Shown: piece after piece, positions 33,927-45,842 of the stretch
How the letters are laid out: every line of letters begins with the position of its first letter
How positions within the stretch are numbered: position 1 is the stretch's first letter
NCBI GenBank assembly: GCA_015143295.1
Contig: CM026557.1
Coordinates: 22,167,760-22,231,759, forward strand
Direction: 5' to 3'
Length of the DNA stretch: 64,000 nt
Source of the DNA: Tetracentron sinense
Lineage: Eukaryota > Streptophyta > Magnoliopsida > Trochodendrales > Trochodendraceae
Translations under genes and position numbers: made by a program
The notes under the pieces: generated by a model
Databases searched by the model: none
The model's input: only the letters and a program-made list of their open reading frames with translations
What the model was told of the DNA's origin: nothing

Positions 33927-35639
33927 TGATAAGTGCTTAATTTATCTTAATTATCCTCATTTAAATAAGCATTATCATAGGTCTTTAGTTTATATCTTCA
34001 TTTTTACACGTAAAGTGGTGTATTCTCTTCTCACAATTGCGTTTTCTTCTTTCTCTTAATTTTCATGATACATTTGCATGTATTCACACATGTCTTGGAA
34101 GGCCGCATGCAAAATATTTTTAAGAGAGACTTATTACGTGTATTTATTTTTTGTAGGAATCCTAACCCCAGATTACTCTCGGGATTCAAGAAGTCCAAAG
34201 TTTCAAATAGTCCATGTTCAACTCAAAGATCTAAAGGAGCTAGAGCCCAAAGAGCAAAGCCCAAGCCAAAAGTCCAAGAAGCCAAGTCTCAAGTCAAAGA
34301 GTCAAAGCCCAAGAGCAAAGCCCAAGACCAAGTATAGAAAGATTCTACAACATGGCTGGAGAATCTTAGCAAGATATGGATTAATAAGATTTTGGCATAA
34401 AAAGGGTGGAACTCTCTTGAATTAGAAAGAAGAAGTATGCTATATTGATGTTTCTATTTCAGAAAAAAGGAGAAAGTCTATTTTGGTCACAAGAACTCTT
34501 TATTTTTGGTGGATTTTGGAATTCAAGCAAGGAGCTTAATGGAGGCCAACTAAATCTACAAGAAAAGCAAGAAATTTCGTGGATGGCTAGAGGAGTGTTA
34601 TTATTTAGCAACCAATTCCAAACAAAGAATGAGGATTTTCCGGATTCCTGCCTAATCTGGATAGTACTTACTAATTTGGACATAACGTTTGACTCAAAAT
34701 TCGGATTAAGGCAAAGTTTGATGTTTTAGAAAGAAGACTTAAAGGGGAAAAAAATTGCATTTCATGAAGATCTCCTAATTCGGACGTTTAAGGAGTCAAA
34801 ACATGTCGTCAAGTGGAGGGAAGTGCAATTTTGGTTTGAATTTTGGAATTAGAAGTTTCTCTTTTGTTTTTCTTTCCCTTCTCTTCTTCCCTTTAGTCTA
34901 TATAAACCTAAAGTGAGAGACTTTTGGGGACTCTCTGATCTTTTCTCATTCTCTTTTCTCTCTTTTTCTTTTAGCTTTTTTTGGAGTTATTTTATTGTAA
35001 TGTTTGGAACACCATTAAGGAGGATGACAACTCCAATCATGGTGGGCTAAACACCTTTCTAAGGTTAGGGATTTGAAACCTTTTTCCGATTTATGTGGAT
35101 GATGTGGATGGTTTGATCATTAATTTTAATTGAATAGTTCTTATTTTGGTTAATTGTTCTTCTCTATATGCTCTTTGATTTCATATGATCTACTGATATA
35201 TGTAATGCTTGGATCCCCTGTGAGTTAGATACAAAGTACTCTTCAAATTTCTCTAAATATTCATTTGAAGTTAATGGTCAGTGGTTTTATCGTATAATTT
35301 TCCATCTAGATTAAATCTTTATTTAATTTTAGATGTGTTTTCATCCAAATCTAAGCATAAGGAGGGATAGGTGGATTTTCCTGAAGCCTTAGACCTCTTT
35401 TTCATTGCTTTACAGTTATTAGTGATTTTTGCTCCATTCTCATTAAGTGGAAAACCGATTTTAAATCTCTCTTCTCTTTAGATTTCGTTCTCTTAATTCT
35501 TGTTGCACAATAGTCAATCCCTGTGGATTCGACCCTGTGCTCACCAGATACATCAACTGTGTCACTTGTGCACTTGCAAGTATATTATTTTTACTCTTGA
35601 TTTTATGTCCATTAATTTGGATTAAATTAAGTTGTAACA
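33927..35639 (+). repeat. 5' LTR of the Athila element
   Basis: It starts TGATAAGTGC and ends TTGTAACA, 1713 bp, nearly identical to 43210-44891. A TATA box (CTATATAAAC, 34898-34907) is followed by a pyrimidine-rich leader. A lysine/serine/proline-rich open stretch (about 34200-34330, words AAGCCCAAG and CCAAAAGTCC) lies in U3. The two LTRs differ there by a deletion in repeated words, so I do not regard it as a gene. A short version of the shared TTTGACTC block is at 34678-34720. Confidence 0.92.
34898..34907 (+). promoter_or_regulatory. TATA box of the Athila 5' LTR
   Basis: CTATATAAAC is followed by a leader with ctctctgatcttttctcattctc words, the normal layout of an LTR promoter. The same site occurs in the 3' LTR at 44153-44162. 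Confidence 0.75.
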
Positions 35640-35644
35640 AGTTT

Positions 35645-35663
35645 TGGCGCCGTTGCCGGGGAT
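35645..35663 (+). promoter_or_regulatory. Primer binding site for tRNA-Asp
   Basis: TGGCGCCGTTGCCGGGGAT begins five bases after the 5' LTR end. It is complementary to the 3' end of plant tRNA-Asp(GTC), which ends ATCCCCGGCAACGGCGCCA. This primer is typical of Athila elements. Confidence 0.93.
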
Positions 35664-35699
35664 TGCAACGTGTGACGAGAACACGGGTTACGAAATTCT

Positions 35700-36291
35700 T
35701 CCATTCCCCATTCCCTCTAATTCTAACTCCTAACTTTTACTTTCTGCACCTGACTTCTAACTTTTGCTTTCTTGCTCCTAACTTCTAACTGCTAACTTTT
35801 ACTTTCTTGCTTCTAACTTCTAACTTCTAACTTCTAACTTTTAACTTCTAACTTCTATTTTCTTGCTTTTTAACTTGATTGAAAAAAAAAAAAAAGTCTG
35901 AATTTTTATTTTTATTTTTAGTGGAAGGTTGGAATTTCGTGCACCCTCCCACGGTTGGAAGTCAATTAACTTGCTTGAAGGGATTATATAACATAGGTGG
36001 AAGGTTGGAATTCCGTGCACCCTCCCACGGTAGGTAATTAAGCGGATTGATATTGCTCGTGTAAAACAGGTACATCTATTGCTTGCCTACTTGGAAACAG
36101 ACATTGCTTTGCCTAAGTTCGGAAATTTCTTCACATCTGGTAAACTCACTCCTTCACTCTTGTTATTCTCCTACTTATCTTACATCTACTGTCAACTTAC
36201 AACCTAGTGGGGAAGCTCGGCGTATACTCTGTATACGTGCCTCGTCTGTCGCCCCTTTAGCTAGCTTGTTCGTATAGAAGACTTATAGGAG
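35700..36291 (+). other. Athila leader with TAACTTCTAAC run and duplicated 35-bp hairpin
   Basis: The word taacttctaac and near copies repeat at about 35727-35875, followed by an A-run. Two copies of a 35-bp unit (35921-35955 and 35997-36031) follow. Each begins gtggaagg and ends cctcccac plus ggt, so each can fold on itself (about 8 bp, with one mismatch). The position between primer site and gag is where packaging or dimerisation signals lie in other retroelements. That role is only an inference here. Confidence 0.7.
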
Positions 36292-39200
36292 GTGCATGCA
36301 TTCTTGTTTGAATCTCTGACTTTCCCTTTGAGTTCTCTCATTTGTATGATCACGTGGAATCGAGATCACACAAGCCGCTTGAGGAGAACAGACTTTGAGA
36401 TTGAAGACTTGTCTAATAACTTGTTTGAAGATTCTGATCATTCTTATTCATCAGACACTATGACTGACAATGAAAGTGATCAGGGGGATAATGGAGTTCA
36501 TAATAATCCACCAATGCTGACCTTGCGTGAATATTTGCAACCAACAAGGACGAGTTCTCCGTCTTGTATGGTTTTTCCCACTAATGCAAATACTTTTGAC
36601 TTAAAACCGGGAGTGATTCAATTACTTCCTAAGTTCCATGGCTTAGACTCAGAAAGTCCTTACCTACACTTGAAAGAATTTGATGAGGTTTGTGCAACCT
36701 TGCGCAATCAAAATGTTAGTGATGATATGGTTAGGTTAAAATTGTTCCCTTTCTCTTTAAAAGAGAAGGCCAAAAATTGGCTAAATTCTCTAAAGCCAAG
36801 ATCCATTGGCACATGGCAAGAACTGACCAGGGAGTTTCTAAAAAAATTCTTCCCTACCAATAAGACTAATACTCTTAGGAGAAACATCATGAATTTCTCC
36901 CAAAAGGAGAATGAAACTTTTTTCCAATGTTGGGAACGTTTCAAAGAATTATTGTTGACTTGCCCCCATCATGGCTACGAGACATGGCGCACCGTTAGTT
37001 TCTTCTATGAAGGTTTAACCTCTCAAATGCGCCAGTTTGTAGAGATGATGTGCAATGGTGAGTTTCTAAATAAAGATCTCGAAGAGGCTTGGGATTATTT
37101 TGACCAATTAACTGAAAATACCCAATCTTGGGATAACACTGATAGATCTGATAGGTCAGATAAGACCAAGCCTAATGCCATGACTAAGGGAGGTATGTAC
37201 CTCCTGAAAGAAGAGAATAATGATGTGAATGCCAAAATAGCCAGTTTGACCAGAAAAGTAGAAGCCATGGAACTTATGAAAGTAAACTCAATTAAGGCCA
37301 CTGAAAAAGTGGAAAATGTTTGTGGCATATGCGAGACTAATGTACACCGAACTCAGGATTGTCCAACAATCCCAGCTTTTCAAGAGGTGTTACATGATCA
37401 AGCAAATGTCATGAACACCTATAAAAGGCATTTTTCTTCTCCCTACTCGGAAACTTACAATCCTGGTTGGAGGAACCATCCCAACTTTAGTTGGAAAAAT
37501 GGTCCTACTGCAAACAACCCTCATCAGGGGCCTTCCATTCATACTCCTTATGTGCCTCCACATAAGAAGACCCTTGAGGAGACGTTGCAACAATTCATAC
37601 AAGGTCAAACAAACATAAATAATCAGACAATGCAAGCTATCAATGATCTGAAGAATTCTGTCAAAGAGTTGACCTCTTCGTTGAGCATTCAAGAAAATGG
37701 CAAATTTCTTGCTCAACCTCAACCAAATCCTAAAGGTCAATTTGAGGTAAGTAATTCAAATTCTTCAGATTCCCAAGAGGAACATATCAAGTCCATCACC
37801 ACGCTACGAAATGGAAAAATAATTGATAAAGATATTCCAAAGAAGGTTCACAAACCTGAGGAATCTTTAAAATCAAAGAGTGATGATAAACTTGTTAAGT
37901 CCAAATCTGATATGGTTTTGCAATGTCCGATACCTGCTCCTTTTCCCCAAAGGTTACAACCCCCTCAAAAGTTAATCCATAATGCTGATATATTAGAAAT
38001 CTTCAAACAAGTAAAGATCAACATCCCCTTGTTAGACGCTATCAAACAAATTCCATCATATGCCAAATTCTTAAAAGATTTATGTACAGTCAAGCGTAGG
38101 CTTAATGTACAAAAGAAAGCTTTCTTAACAGAACAAGTGAGTGCAATCATTCAACATAATACCCCACCCAAATACAAAGATGCAGGATGCCCAATAATTT
38201 CTTGTATTATTGGGAAATTCAGGATAGAGCAAGCTTTGCTTGACCTTGGGGCTAGTGTTAACCTCTTACCCTACTCGGTGTATGAGCAGTTGGGTCTTGG
38301 TGAACTAAAGCCCACTAAGGTAACACTTCAACTTGCTGACCGTTCAGTGAAAATACCGAGAGGGGTAGTTGAGGATGTGTTAGTCCAAGTAGACAAATTT
38401 TACTTTCATGTTGATTTTATTGTCTTGGACACACAACCTGTGTTGAATGCATGCACTCAAATTCCTGTTATTTTAGGCCGCCCATTCCTTGCAACCTCCA
38501 ATGCTTTGATCAATTGCAGGAATGGTGTCATGAAACTCTCGTTTGGCAACATGACTTTGGAATTAAATATTTTTAATATCTGCAAACAACTTGGGGATGA
38601 TGATGATGTGCATGGAGTAAATTTGATTGAAACTCTTGTGAAAGACCAATTTCTTCAATCTTCTTTTTCTGATCCTCTAGAAGCTTGTTTGGCACATTTT
38701 AATGATTTTAATGAGGACATTTTAATTAATTCTGTAAACTCTTTATTGGAATCTGTTCCGGTGTTGGATACTAGCAAGTGGAGATCACGTTTTGAGGAAT
38801 TGCCACCTCGTGATACCCTACCCCTCCCGTCAAGTATCCAAACACCAAAGCTTGAGTTGAAACCTTTGCCAGTTGATCTCAAATATGCATTTTTGGGACA
38901 AGCAGAGACATTCCCAGTGGTCATCTCCTCACAATTGAATGAGACTCAGGAAGAAAAATTAATTGATGTTCTTAGAGAACACAAAGGTGCAATAGGGTGG
39001 ACCATAGCTGATATTAAGGGAATCAGCCCCTTAATTTGTACCCATAGGATATATTTGGAGGATAATGCTAAACCCTCTAGAGAGATGCAGCGCAGGCTGA
39101 ATCCCAACATGAAAGATGTGGTTAGAGCAGAGGTCCTAAAACTTTTGGATGTAGGGATCATATACCCTATTTCTGATAGTCAGTGGATAAGTCCTACCCA

Positions 39201-41750
39201 AGTGGTACCTAAGAAATCCGGTATAACTGTAGTCAAGAATGCTAATGATGAATTAATCCCAACTAGAGTCACAACTGGTTGGCGAGTGTGCATTGACTAT
39301 AGGAAGTTGAACTTAGTGACTAGGAAAGACCATTTCCCGTTGCCCTTCATGGACCAAATTTTAGAAAGAGTAGCTGGTCATAAATTTTATTGTTTCCTAG
39401 ATGGGTACTCCGGTTATAATCAGATAGAAATTGCACCTGAGGATCAAGAAAATACCACTATTACATGTCCATTCGGCACTTTTGCTTATCGAAGGATGCC
39501 ATTTGGGTTGTGTAATGCTCCTGCCACATTCCAAAGATGCATGTTGAGTATATTTAGCGATATGGTAGAGCGTTTTCTTGAAGTGTTTATGGATGATTTT
39601 TCTGTGTTTGGTGATTCTTTTGATGATTGTCTGTTTCATTTAAAGAATGTTTTGGTTAGATGTGAGGAGAAAAACCTCATTCTGAATTGGGAGAAGTGTC
39701 ATTTTATGGTCTCTAAAGGGATCGTGTTTGGCCACATTGTCTCCTCCCAAGGAATCGAAGTGGATAAAGCCAAAATTGATTTGATAGCCAATTTGCCCAC
39801 CCCAAAGACCATTAAGGACATTAGATCTTTTCTAGGTCATGCAGGATTTTACAGAATGTTTATTAAAGACTTTAGTGCAATATCTAGACCATTGTGTAAC
39901 CTTCTATCAAAGGAAAACTCCTTCGAGTGGCTAAAGCATGCCAGGATGCTTTTGCAAAGCTGAAAGGCATGTTGACTTCTGCTCCTATAATGCAACCACC
40001 TGATTGGAGTTTACTATTTGAAATCATGTGTGATGCTAGTGATTATGCGGTTGGGGCCGTGCTAGGCCAACGCAAGGATAAGAAGCCTTGTGTCATTTAC
40101 TATGCAAGTAGGACCTTGAACAGTGCTCAGATGAACTATTCTACTACAGAAAAACAACTCCTAGCCGTAGTCTTTGCACTTGACAAGTTCCGATCTTACT
40201 TGATTGGATCTCGAATTATTATATTCACTGACCATACAACTTTAAAGTATTTTCTTTCTAAGAAGGATGCTAAACCAAGACTCCTTAGGTGGATCCTTCT
40301 ACTCTAGGAATTTGACTTAGAAATTAAAGATAAAAAAGGAGTAGAAAATGTAGTGGCTGATCATTTATCCCGTCTTGTACTCTCTGATTCCTTGGAGACA
40401 ATGCCGATCAAAGACACGTTTCCCGATGAGCAACTCTTTGCTGTCTCCCAATTACCTTGGTTTGCGGATATTGCAAATTATCTTGTTACAGGTAACCTTC
40501 CTATTCATTGGAAACAACAAGATAAAAAGAAATTTTTGATCGAGGTACGTAGATTTTTCTGGGATGATCCTTATCTGTTTAAATATTGTTCTGATCAAAT
40601 TATTAGGAGATGTGTGCCTGATTCTGAACACTTGAATGTCATCTCCTTTTGTCACTCTGAAGCATGTGGTGGTCATTTTTCAGCCAAAAAGACTACCGCA
40701 AAAATTCTGCAATACGGTTTTTATTGGCCCACTCTTTTTAAGGACACTCATGAGTTTTGCCAAGCATGCGAGCATTGCCAAAAATTAGGAGGAATCTCCC
40801 GTCGGAATATGATGCCTCTCAACCCAATTTTGATTATTGAAGTCTTTGACTGTTGGGGCATCGATTTCATGGGACCATTCCCTCCTTCTTTTGGGTATCT
40901 TTATATCTTAGTAGCCATTGATTATGTGTCAAAATGGATCGAGGCTGTTCCAAGCAAAACCAATGACCACAAAACGGTCTTGCGATTTTTAAAAGAAAAT
41001 GTTTTATCAAGGTTTGGAACACCTCGAGCTATTATCAGTGATGGGGGTACACACTTCTGTAATCGGCCTTTTGAGGCCTTGATGAAAAAATATGGGATAA
41101 CCCATAAAGTTTCTACCCCTTATCACCCACAAACAAGTGGACAAGTGGAGATATCCAATCGGGAGATTAAACATATTTTACAAAAAACTGTAAATCCAGA
41201 CCGTAAGGATTGGTCATTACGGCTAACTGATGCACTATGGGCTTACCGTACAGCTTTCAAAACCCCGATTGGAATGTCTCCATATCGAATTGTCTTTGGA
41301 AGAGCTTGTCACTTGCCTGTTGAATTGGAACACAAGGCTTACTGGGCGATAAAGACACTCAATTTTGATTTGGAGAAAGCAGGCTCGCTTCGCAAACTTC
41401 AACTGGATGAGTTGGACGAAATTCGAAATGATGCTTACGAGAGTGCAAAAATTTACAAGGAAAGAATGAAGGTTTTTCATGATAAGCATATTCTTCGAAA
41501 ATCTTTTGAGCCTTCTCAAAAAGTTATTTTGTATAATTCTCGTTTGCATCTATTTCCTGGTAAGCTTCGATCTCGTTGAACCGGCCCTTTCATTGTGAAA
41601 ACTGTTTACCCTTATGGAACTGTCGAGATTGAGAATCCTGAAAACGGTAATGTTTTTAAAGTCAATGGTCAACGATTGAAACCGTTTTTGGAGAATTTCA
41701 CCCCAGATGTTGAGTCCACAACTCTGGAAGATCCCGTTTATCCTGATTGA
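36292..41750 (+). pseudogene. Athila gag-pol region (fossil, about three breaks)
   Basis: A single gag-pol polyprotein is laid out over about 5.4 kb. Parts in order: gag (about 36.5-37.7 kb, LKPGVIQLLPKFHGL) with one zinc knuckle CGICETNVHRTQDC (near 37.32 kb); a coiled linker; aspartic protease (DLGASVNLLP, about 38.24 kb); reverse transcriptase (about 39.0-39.8 kb; FLDGYSGYNQI, MPFGLCNAPATF, FMDDFSVF); RNase H (about 39.95-40.3 kb; [12 protein letters not shown]); integrase (about 40.6-41.5 kb; zinc-binding H-H-C-C, core DFMGPFP, SDGGTHF, and [15 protein letters not shown]); and a C-terminal GTVEIEN/NGQRLKPF tail near 41.65 kb. The tail is the usual Athila end and no chromodomain is seen. 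The exact gag start is uncertain: an ATG at 36292 opens the frame, but conserved sequence begins later. Confidence 0.92.
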
Positions 41751-43196
41751 TCATTTCTCTCACTTGAGGAGAACTTCTGTGTATACTATGTATTTTTGTT
41801 TTTTTTTACTTGCTTTGATTGATTAGTTCATATCCCTATGATGTTTCATACCCTCTATCTCTTTTTGATCTCTCAATGTTACATTTCATATAAATCTCTA
41901 TTTGAAACATTGAGGACAATGTTCGATTTAGGTTGGGGGGTGTAGATCTGGGCTTTATTGTTGGGATAATCTCTGCTAATAGTAGACCATCACATTCCTC
42001 CTTTACAAAAAATAAAAAAAATAAAAAAAAATTGTATTTTTGTCCTGGCTACTGTCTATTTCTTCCTTGCCTTTTATCTATTGAGCTATTGAATTTTGGA
42101 TTATAAAGGCACACGGTGAAAATCTATAAGAAGCTCAATTCCAGCTGTTTAAAATGAAAAGTCTTTGTTACTAATTCTCAGTTAGTGAAAATTATAAATT
42201 GCTGAATTTTTGAACTTTCACTACACATCTGACTCAATATCTGGAGCTAGGTTGAATTTGGTAGTTGTCGACTTGATAATTGTCTAGAATGTAGGGAGAA
42301 ACCAAGTCTGATAAACTATGACTATCTTGTTCACTTGGTTTGCTGGTAAGAAGAAAAACAGAACTGGGTTATGATGAAGTCATGGAAAGAAACCAGTGAA
42401 TTAGACCAGGTACTTTGAAAAGGGCTACCTCTTGTCAGGTCTTTGAAAAAAAAAAAAAAAATGATATGAACATTTGAAAATGTGCTCTCAATGTTGAAAT
42501 ATCAGTTTGTTTTGCTATGACCTTGTTAAAACAAGTTGGGTGAAAGCCGTCATTGTAAAAAAGCGAATAAACTGGAATATCACAGATAAAGCCCATGAGG
42601 TATTAAGGTGAATATCCACAACTTTCGTGATCCTGGATAGATTAGCTTAGTTTTGAATCAGATCCTTAGGCTAACCCGACCATTCTGTGGTGATTAAAAA
42701 GTGGCTCTGTTTAAGGAAATCGATACTTTGGATATTTGTCAGATTGCACATGCACTCAAAATTTTCTAAATGGTGACTTAGTGGACTTTATTTAGAATGC
42801 TGGAATATATGACTGAAATATAATGAAAACCAGTGCCCTAATAATTCTAAATTTGATGCCTTGATTAGAATGTGCAGCATGAAGAAGTTTATTATGAGTA
42901 ATTTTTGTTCTTCTTCAATTGTTTTGAAAAGATAAATCTGTTTTGAAACGGAGGATTGTCAGTCATGCTTTATAGTTATTATCCTGATTAATTGATTGAC
43001 TATATTCTGCCTCTTAAATCTGAGTTGAAATCATTGTCACAGATGGGTGATGCTACTGAGAGATGAACTGAGATTCTTTCAAAATTTCTTGGTTGTCATG
43101 CATAATGAAAGTTTTCTGATTGTCTCATAGAATTGAAATGATGATATTTTGATATTGCTTCTTCACATTTTTTTGCTCGAGGACTAGCAAAATGCT
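41751..43196 (+). other. Athila 3' non-coding region without env
   Basis: This 1.45-kb stretch between pol and the polypurine tract carries no long open frame. It contains A-runs (42008-42033, 42447-42462) and a duplicated polypurine-like word at 41931-41943. Some Athila elements carry an env-like ORF in this place; this copy does not. Confidence 0.7.
41931..41943 (+). other. Second polypurine-tract-like sequence
   Basis: GGTTGGGGGGTGT is identical over 13 bases to the tract at the 3' LTR. It is preceded, 20 bases earlier, by a similar GAGGAC word in both places. It lies about 1.27 kb upstream of the LTR. Confidence 0.75.
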
Positions 43197-43209
43197 GGTT
43201 GGGGGGTGT
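43197..43209 (+). promoter_or_regulatory. Polypurine tract of the Athila element
   Basis: GGTTGGGGGGTGT abuts the 3' LTR start TGATAAG at 43210, where plus-strand DNA synthesis would be primed. Confidence 0.88.
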
Positions 43210-44891
43210 TGATAAGTGCTTAATTTTGCTTAATTATCCTCATTTAAATAAGCATTATCATAGGTCTTTGGTTTATATCTTCATTTTTACACGTAAAGTG
43301 GTGTATTCTCTTCTCACCATTGCGTTATCTTCTTTTTCTTAATTTTCATGATACATTTGCATGTATTCACACATGTCTTGGAAGGCCGCATGCAAAATAT
43401 TTTTAAGAGAGACTTATTACGTGTATTTATTTTTTGTAGGAATCCTAACCCCAGATTACTCTTGGGATTCAAGAAGTCCAAAGTTTCAAATAGTCCATGT
43501 TCAACTCAAAGATCTAAAGGAGCTAGAGCCCAAAGAGTAAAGCTCAAGCCAAAAGTCCAAGAAGCCAAGTCTCAAGTCAAATAGTCAAAGCCCAAGACCA
43601 AGAACATGGCTGGAGAATCTTAGCAAGATATGGATTAATATGATTTTGGCATAAAAAAAGGTGGAACTCTCTTGAATTAGAAAGAAGAAGTATGCTATAT
43701 TGATGTTTCTATTTCAGAAAAAATGAGAAAGTCTATTTTGGTCACAAGAACTCTTTATTTTGGGTGGATTTTGGAATTCAAGCAAGGAGCTTAATGGAGG
43801 CCAACTAAATCTACAAGAAAAGCAAGAAATTTCGTGGATGGCTAGAGGAGTGCTATTATTTAGCAACCAATTCCAAACAAAGAATGAGGATTTCCCGGAT
43901 TCCCGCCTAATCTGGACAGTTCTTACTAATTTGGACATAACTTTTGACTCAAAATTCGGATTAAGGCAAAGTTTGATGTTTTAGAAAGAAGACTTAAAGG
44001 GAAACAAAATTATATTTCACGAAGATCTCCTAATTCGGACGTTTAAGGAGTCAAAACATGTTGTCAAGTGGAGGGAAGTGCAATTTTGGTTGGAATTTTG
44101 GAATTAGAAGTTTCTCTTTTGTTTTTCTTTCCCTTCTCTTCTTCCCTTTAGTCTATATAAACCTAAAGTGAGAGACTTTTGGGGACTCTCTGATCTTTTC
44201 TCATTCTCTTTTGTCTTTTATTTTAGCTTTTTTAGGAGTTATTTTATTGTAGTGTTTGGAACACCAGTAAGGAGGATGACAACTCCAATCATGGTGGGCT
44301 AAACACCTTTCTAAGGTTAGGGATTTGAAACTTTTTTCCGATTTATGTGGATGATGTGGATGGTTTGATCATTAATTTTAATTGAATAGTTCTTATTTTG
44401 GTTAATTGTTCTTCTCTATATGCTCTTTGATTTCATATGATCTACTGATATATGGAATGCCTGGATCCCCTGTGAGTTAGATACAAAGTACTCTTCAAAT
44501 TTCTCTAATTATTCAATTGAAGTTAATGGTCAATGGTTTTATCGTATAATTTTCCATCTAGATTAAATCTTTATTTAATTCTAGATGTGTTTTCATCCAA
44601 ATCTAAGCATAAGGAGGGATAGGTGGATTTTCCTGAAGCCTTAGACCTCTTTTTCATTGCTTTACAGTTATTAGTGATTTTTGCTCCATTCTCATTAAGT
44701 GGAAAACCGATTTTAAATCTCTCTTCTCTTTAGATTTCGTTCTCTTAATTCTTGTTGCACAATAGTCAATCCATGTGGATTCGACCCTGTGCTCACCAGA
44801 TACATCAACTGTGTCACTTGTGCACTTGCAAGTATATTATTTTTACTCTTGATTTTATGTCCATTAATTTGGATTAAATTAAGTTGTAACA
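43210..44891 (+). repeat. 3' LTR of the Athila element
   Basis: This 1682-bp copy of 33927-35639 has the same ends. It is shorter mainly through loss in the repeated AAGCCCAAG stretch. The right-hand target-site duplication tagac follows at 44892-44896. Confidence 0.92.
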
Positions 44892-45604
44892 TAGACATAA
44901 AGGAAACACTTTACATATAGCCATATCGCCAATACTCAACATAATTCATCATTCACAATAACCCATATACAATTAAATCACATCATTCCAATTACGTCAA
45001 AAATAAGGTTTTTCTCCTTTGTTTTTCCCAAAACTTATGTCTTTTAACATGCTTCTCATCTTTGGATACTAACAAATAGAACATCTAACTATTTACCATC
45101 TTTTATTGATTGGTTAAGGGCATAGCATCATCACAAATTAACTCACATCACAATTCATAGGATTTTATCTTGATTTAGAAAAGGGTTTATGAAATCAAAA
45201 GCTAGGAGAGTGTATTTACACATATACAAGATTATATATATATACTTATCAAGAAACTCATGCTTCTCATTAATGGTTTATGGAATTAAAATCTAGTAGA
45301 GTGTATCTACTTAGGGGATAAAATCTCTTTGATCCAAGGCTTGAGAAAGCTTGAGGAACCTTGTAGAAAAGAACCCCGAGCTTGAGGATGAAGATCCAAG
45401 CTCATGGAAGCTTTGAGAAGTGAGGATTTGAGCTCCTCCTTGGTCTCCAAAAAAATTCCTCTTTGGAACCCTATATTTTCTCCCCTTCTCTCCCAAATCC
45501 TTTCTTAAGTATTGGTAACCTAAAATCCACAATTTGGGTCCCTATTTATAGGCCAAGAGGGTTGAAACCCTAAAAAATCCGCATTAGAAAAACTGATTCG
45601 TGCA

Positions 45605-45734
45605 CCTATGATCATTCTTAGGCTTTCCAGTGAGTTTTCCCAGTTTCTGGGACTCTATGATCATTCGTAGAGTGTTTACAAACATTCGTAGGCTTCCTAT
45701 GATCGTTCATAGGGTAATTACAAATGATCGTAAT
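45605..45734. repeat. 7-4-7 palindrome cluster in LTR X
   Basis: CCTATGA-TCGT-TCATAGG (45696-45713) is perfect. Near copies with a TCAT centre are at 45605-45622 and 45653-45672. A weaker ATTAC-GTAAT pair is at 45717-45734. On the minus strand the cluster sits 50-190 bp upstream of the TATA box and next to the shared block. Confidence 0.8.
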
Positions 45735-45763
45735 CGCAACAGAAACTTCCCAGATTTTTCCTG

Positions 45764-45842
45764 CTTTGGTATTTCGCTCATAACCTTTGACTCGCTTATC
45801 AGATTTTGATGATTCAACTTGAGTTAGACTCGTCATTCAAAG
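45764..45842. repeat. Shared LTR block, copy in LTR X
   Basis: Close match to 1424-1500: tttggtatttcgctcataac, then ttgactcgctt, then gattttgatgattcaactt. The following stretch (45850-45895, ctaatatataaatcctaattctgag) also matches 57220-57250. Confidence 0.75.

Larger units (their letters stand above)
33927..44891 (+). mobile_element. Athila-type Ty3/gypsy retrotransposon, nearly whole
   Basis: This 10,965-bp element has LTRs of about 1.7 kb, a primer site for tRNA-Asp, a leader, a joined gag-pol region, a non-coding 3' region and a polypurine tract. Gag style (LKPGVIQLLPKFHGL), protease DLGAS and a pol order of protease, reverse transcriptase, RNase H, integrase place it in the Athila group of Ty3/gypsy. 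No env-like ORF is seen between pol and the 3' LTR. It looks structurally whole, with about three breaks in the coding part, so it is a fossil copy. By eye the LTRs differ at roughly 40 of 1650 aligned positions (about 2.4 percent) plus small indels. That suggests about one to two million years, depending on the rate assumed. It is inserted in LTR X. Confidence 0.92.

Noticed and set aside
34065-34425. Lysine/serine/proline-rich open frames in the Athila LTR, also partly open in the 3' LTR
   Set aside because: Low-complexity AAGCCCAAG repeats that differ by an indel between the two LTRs; lies in U3, so not a plausible gene.
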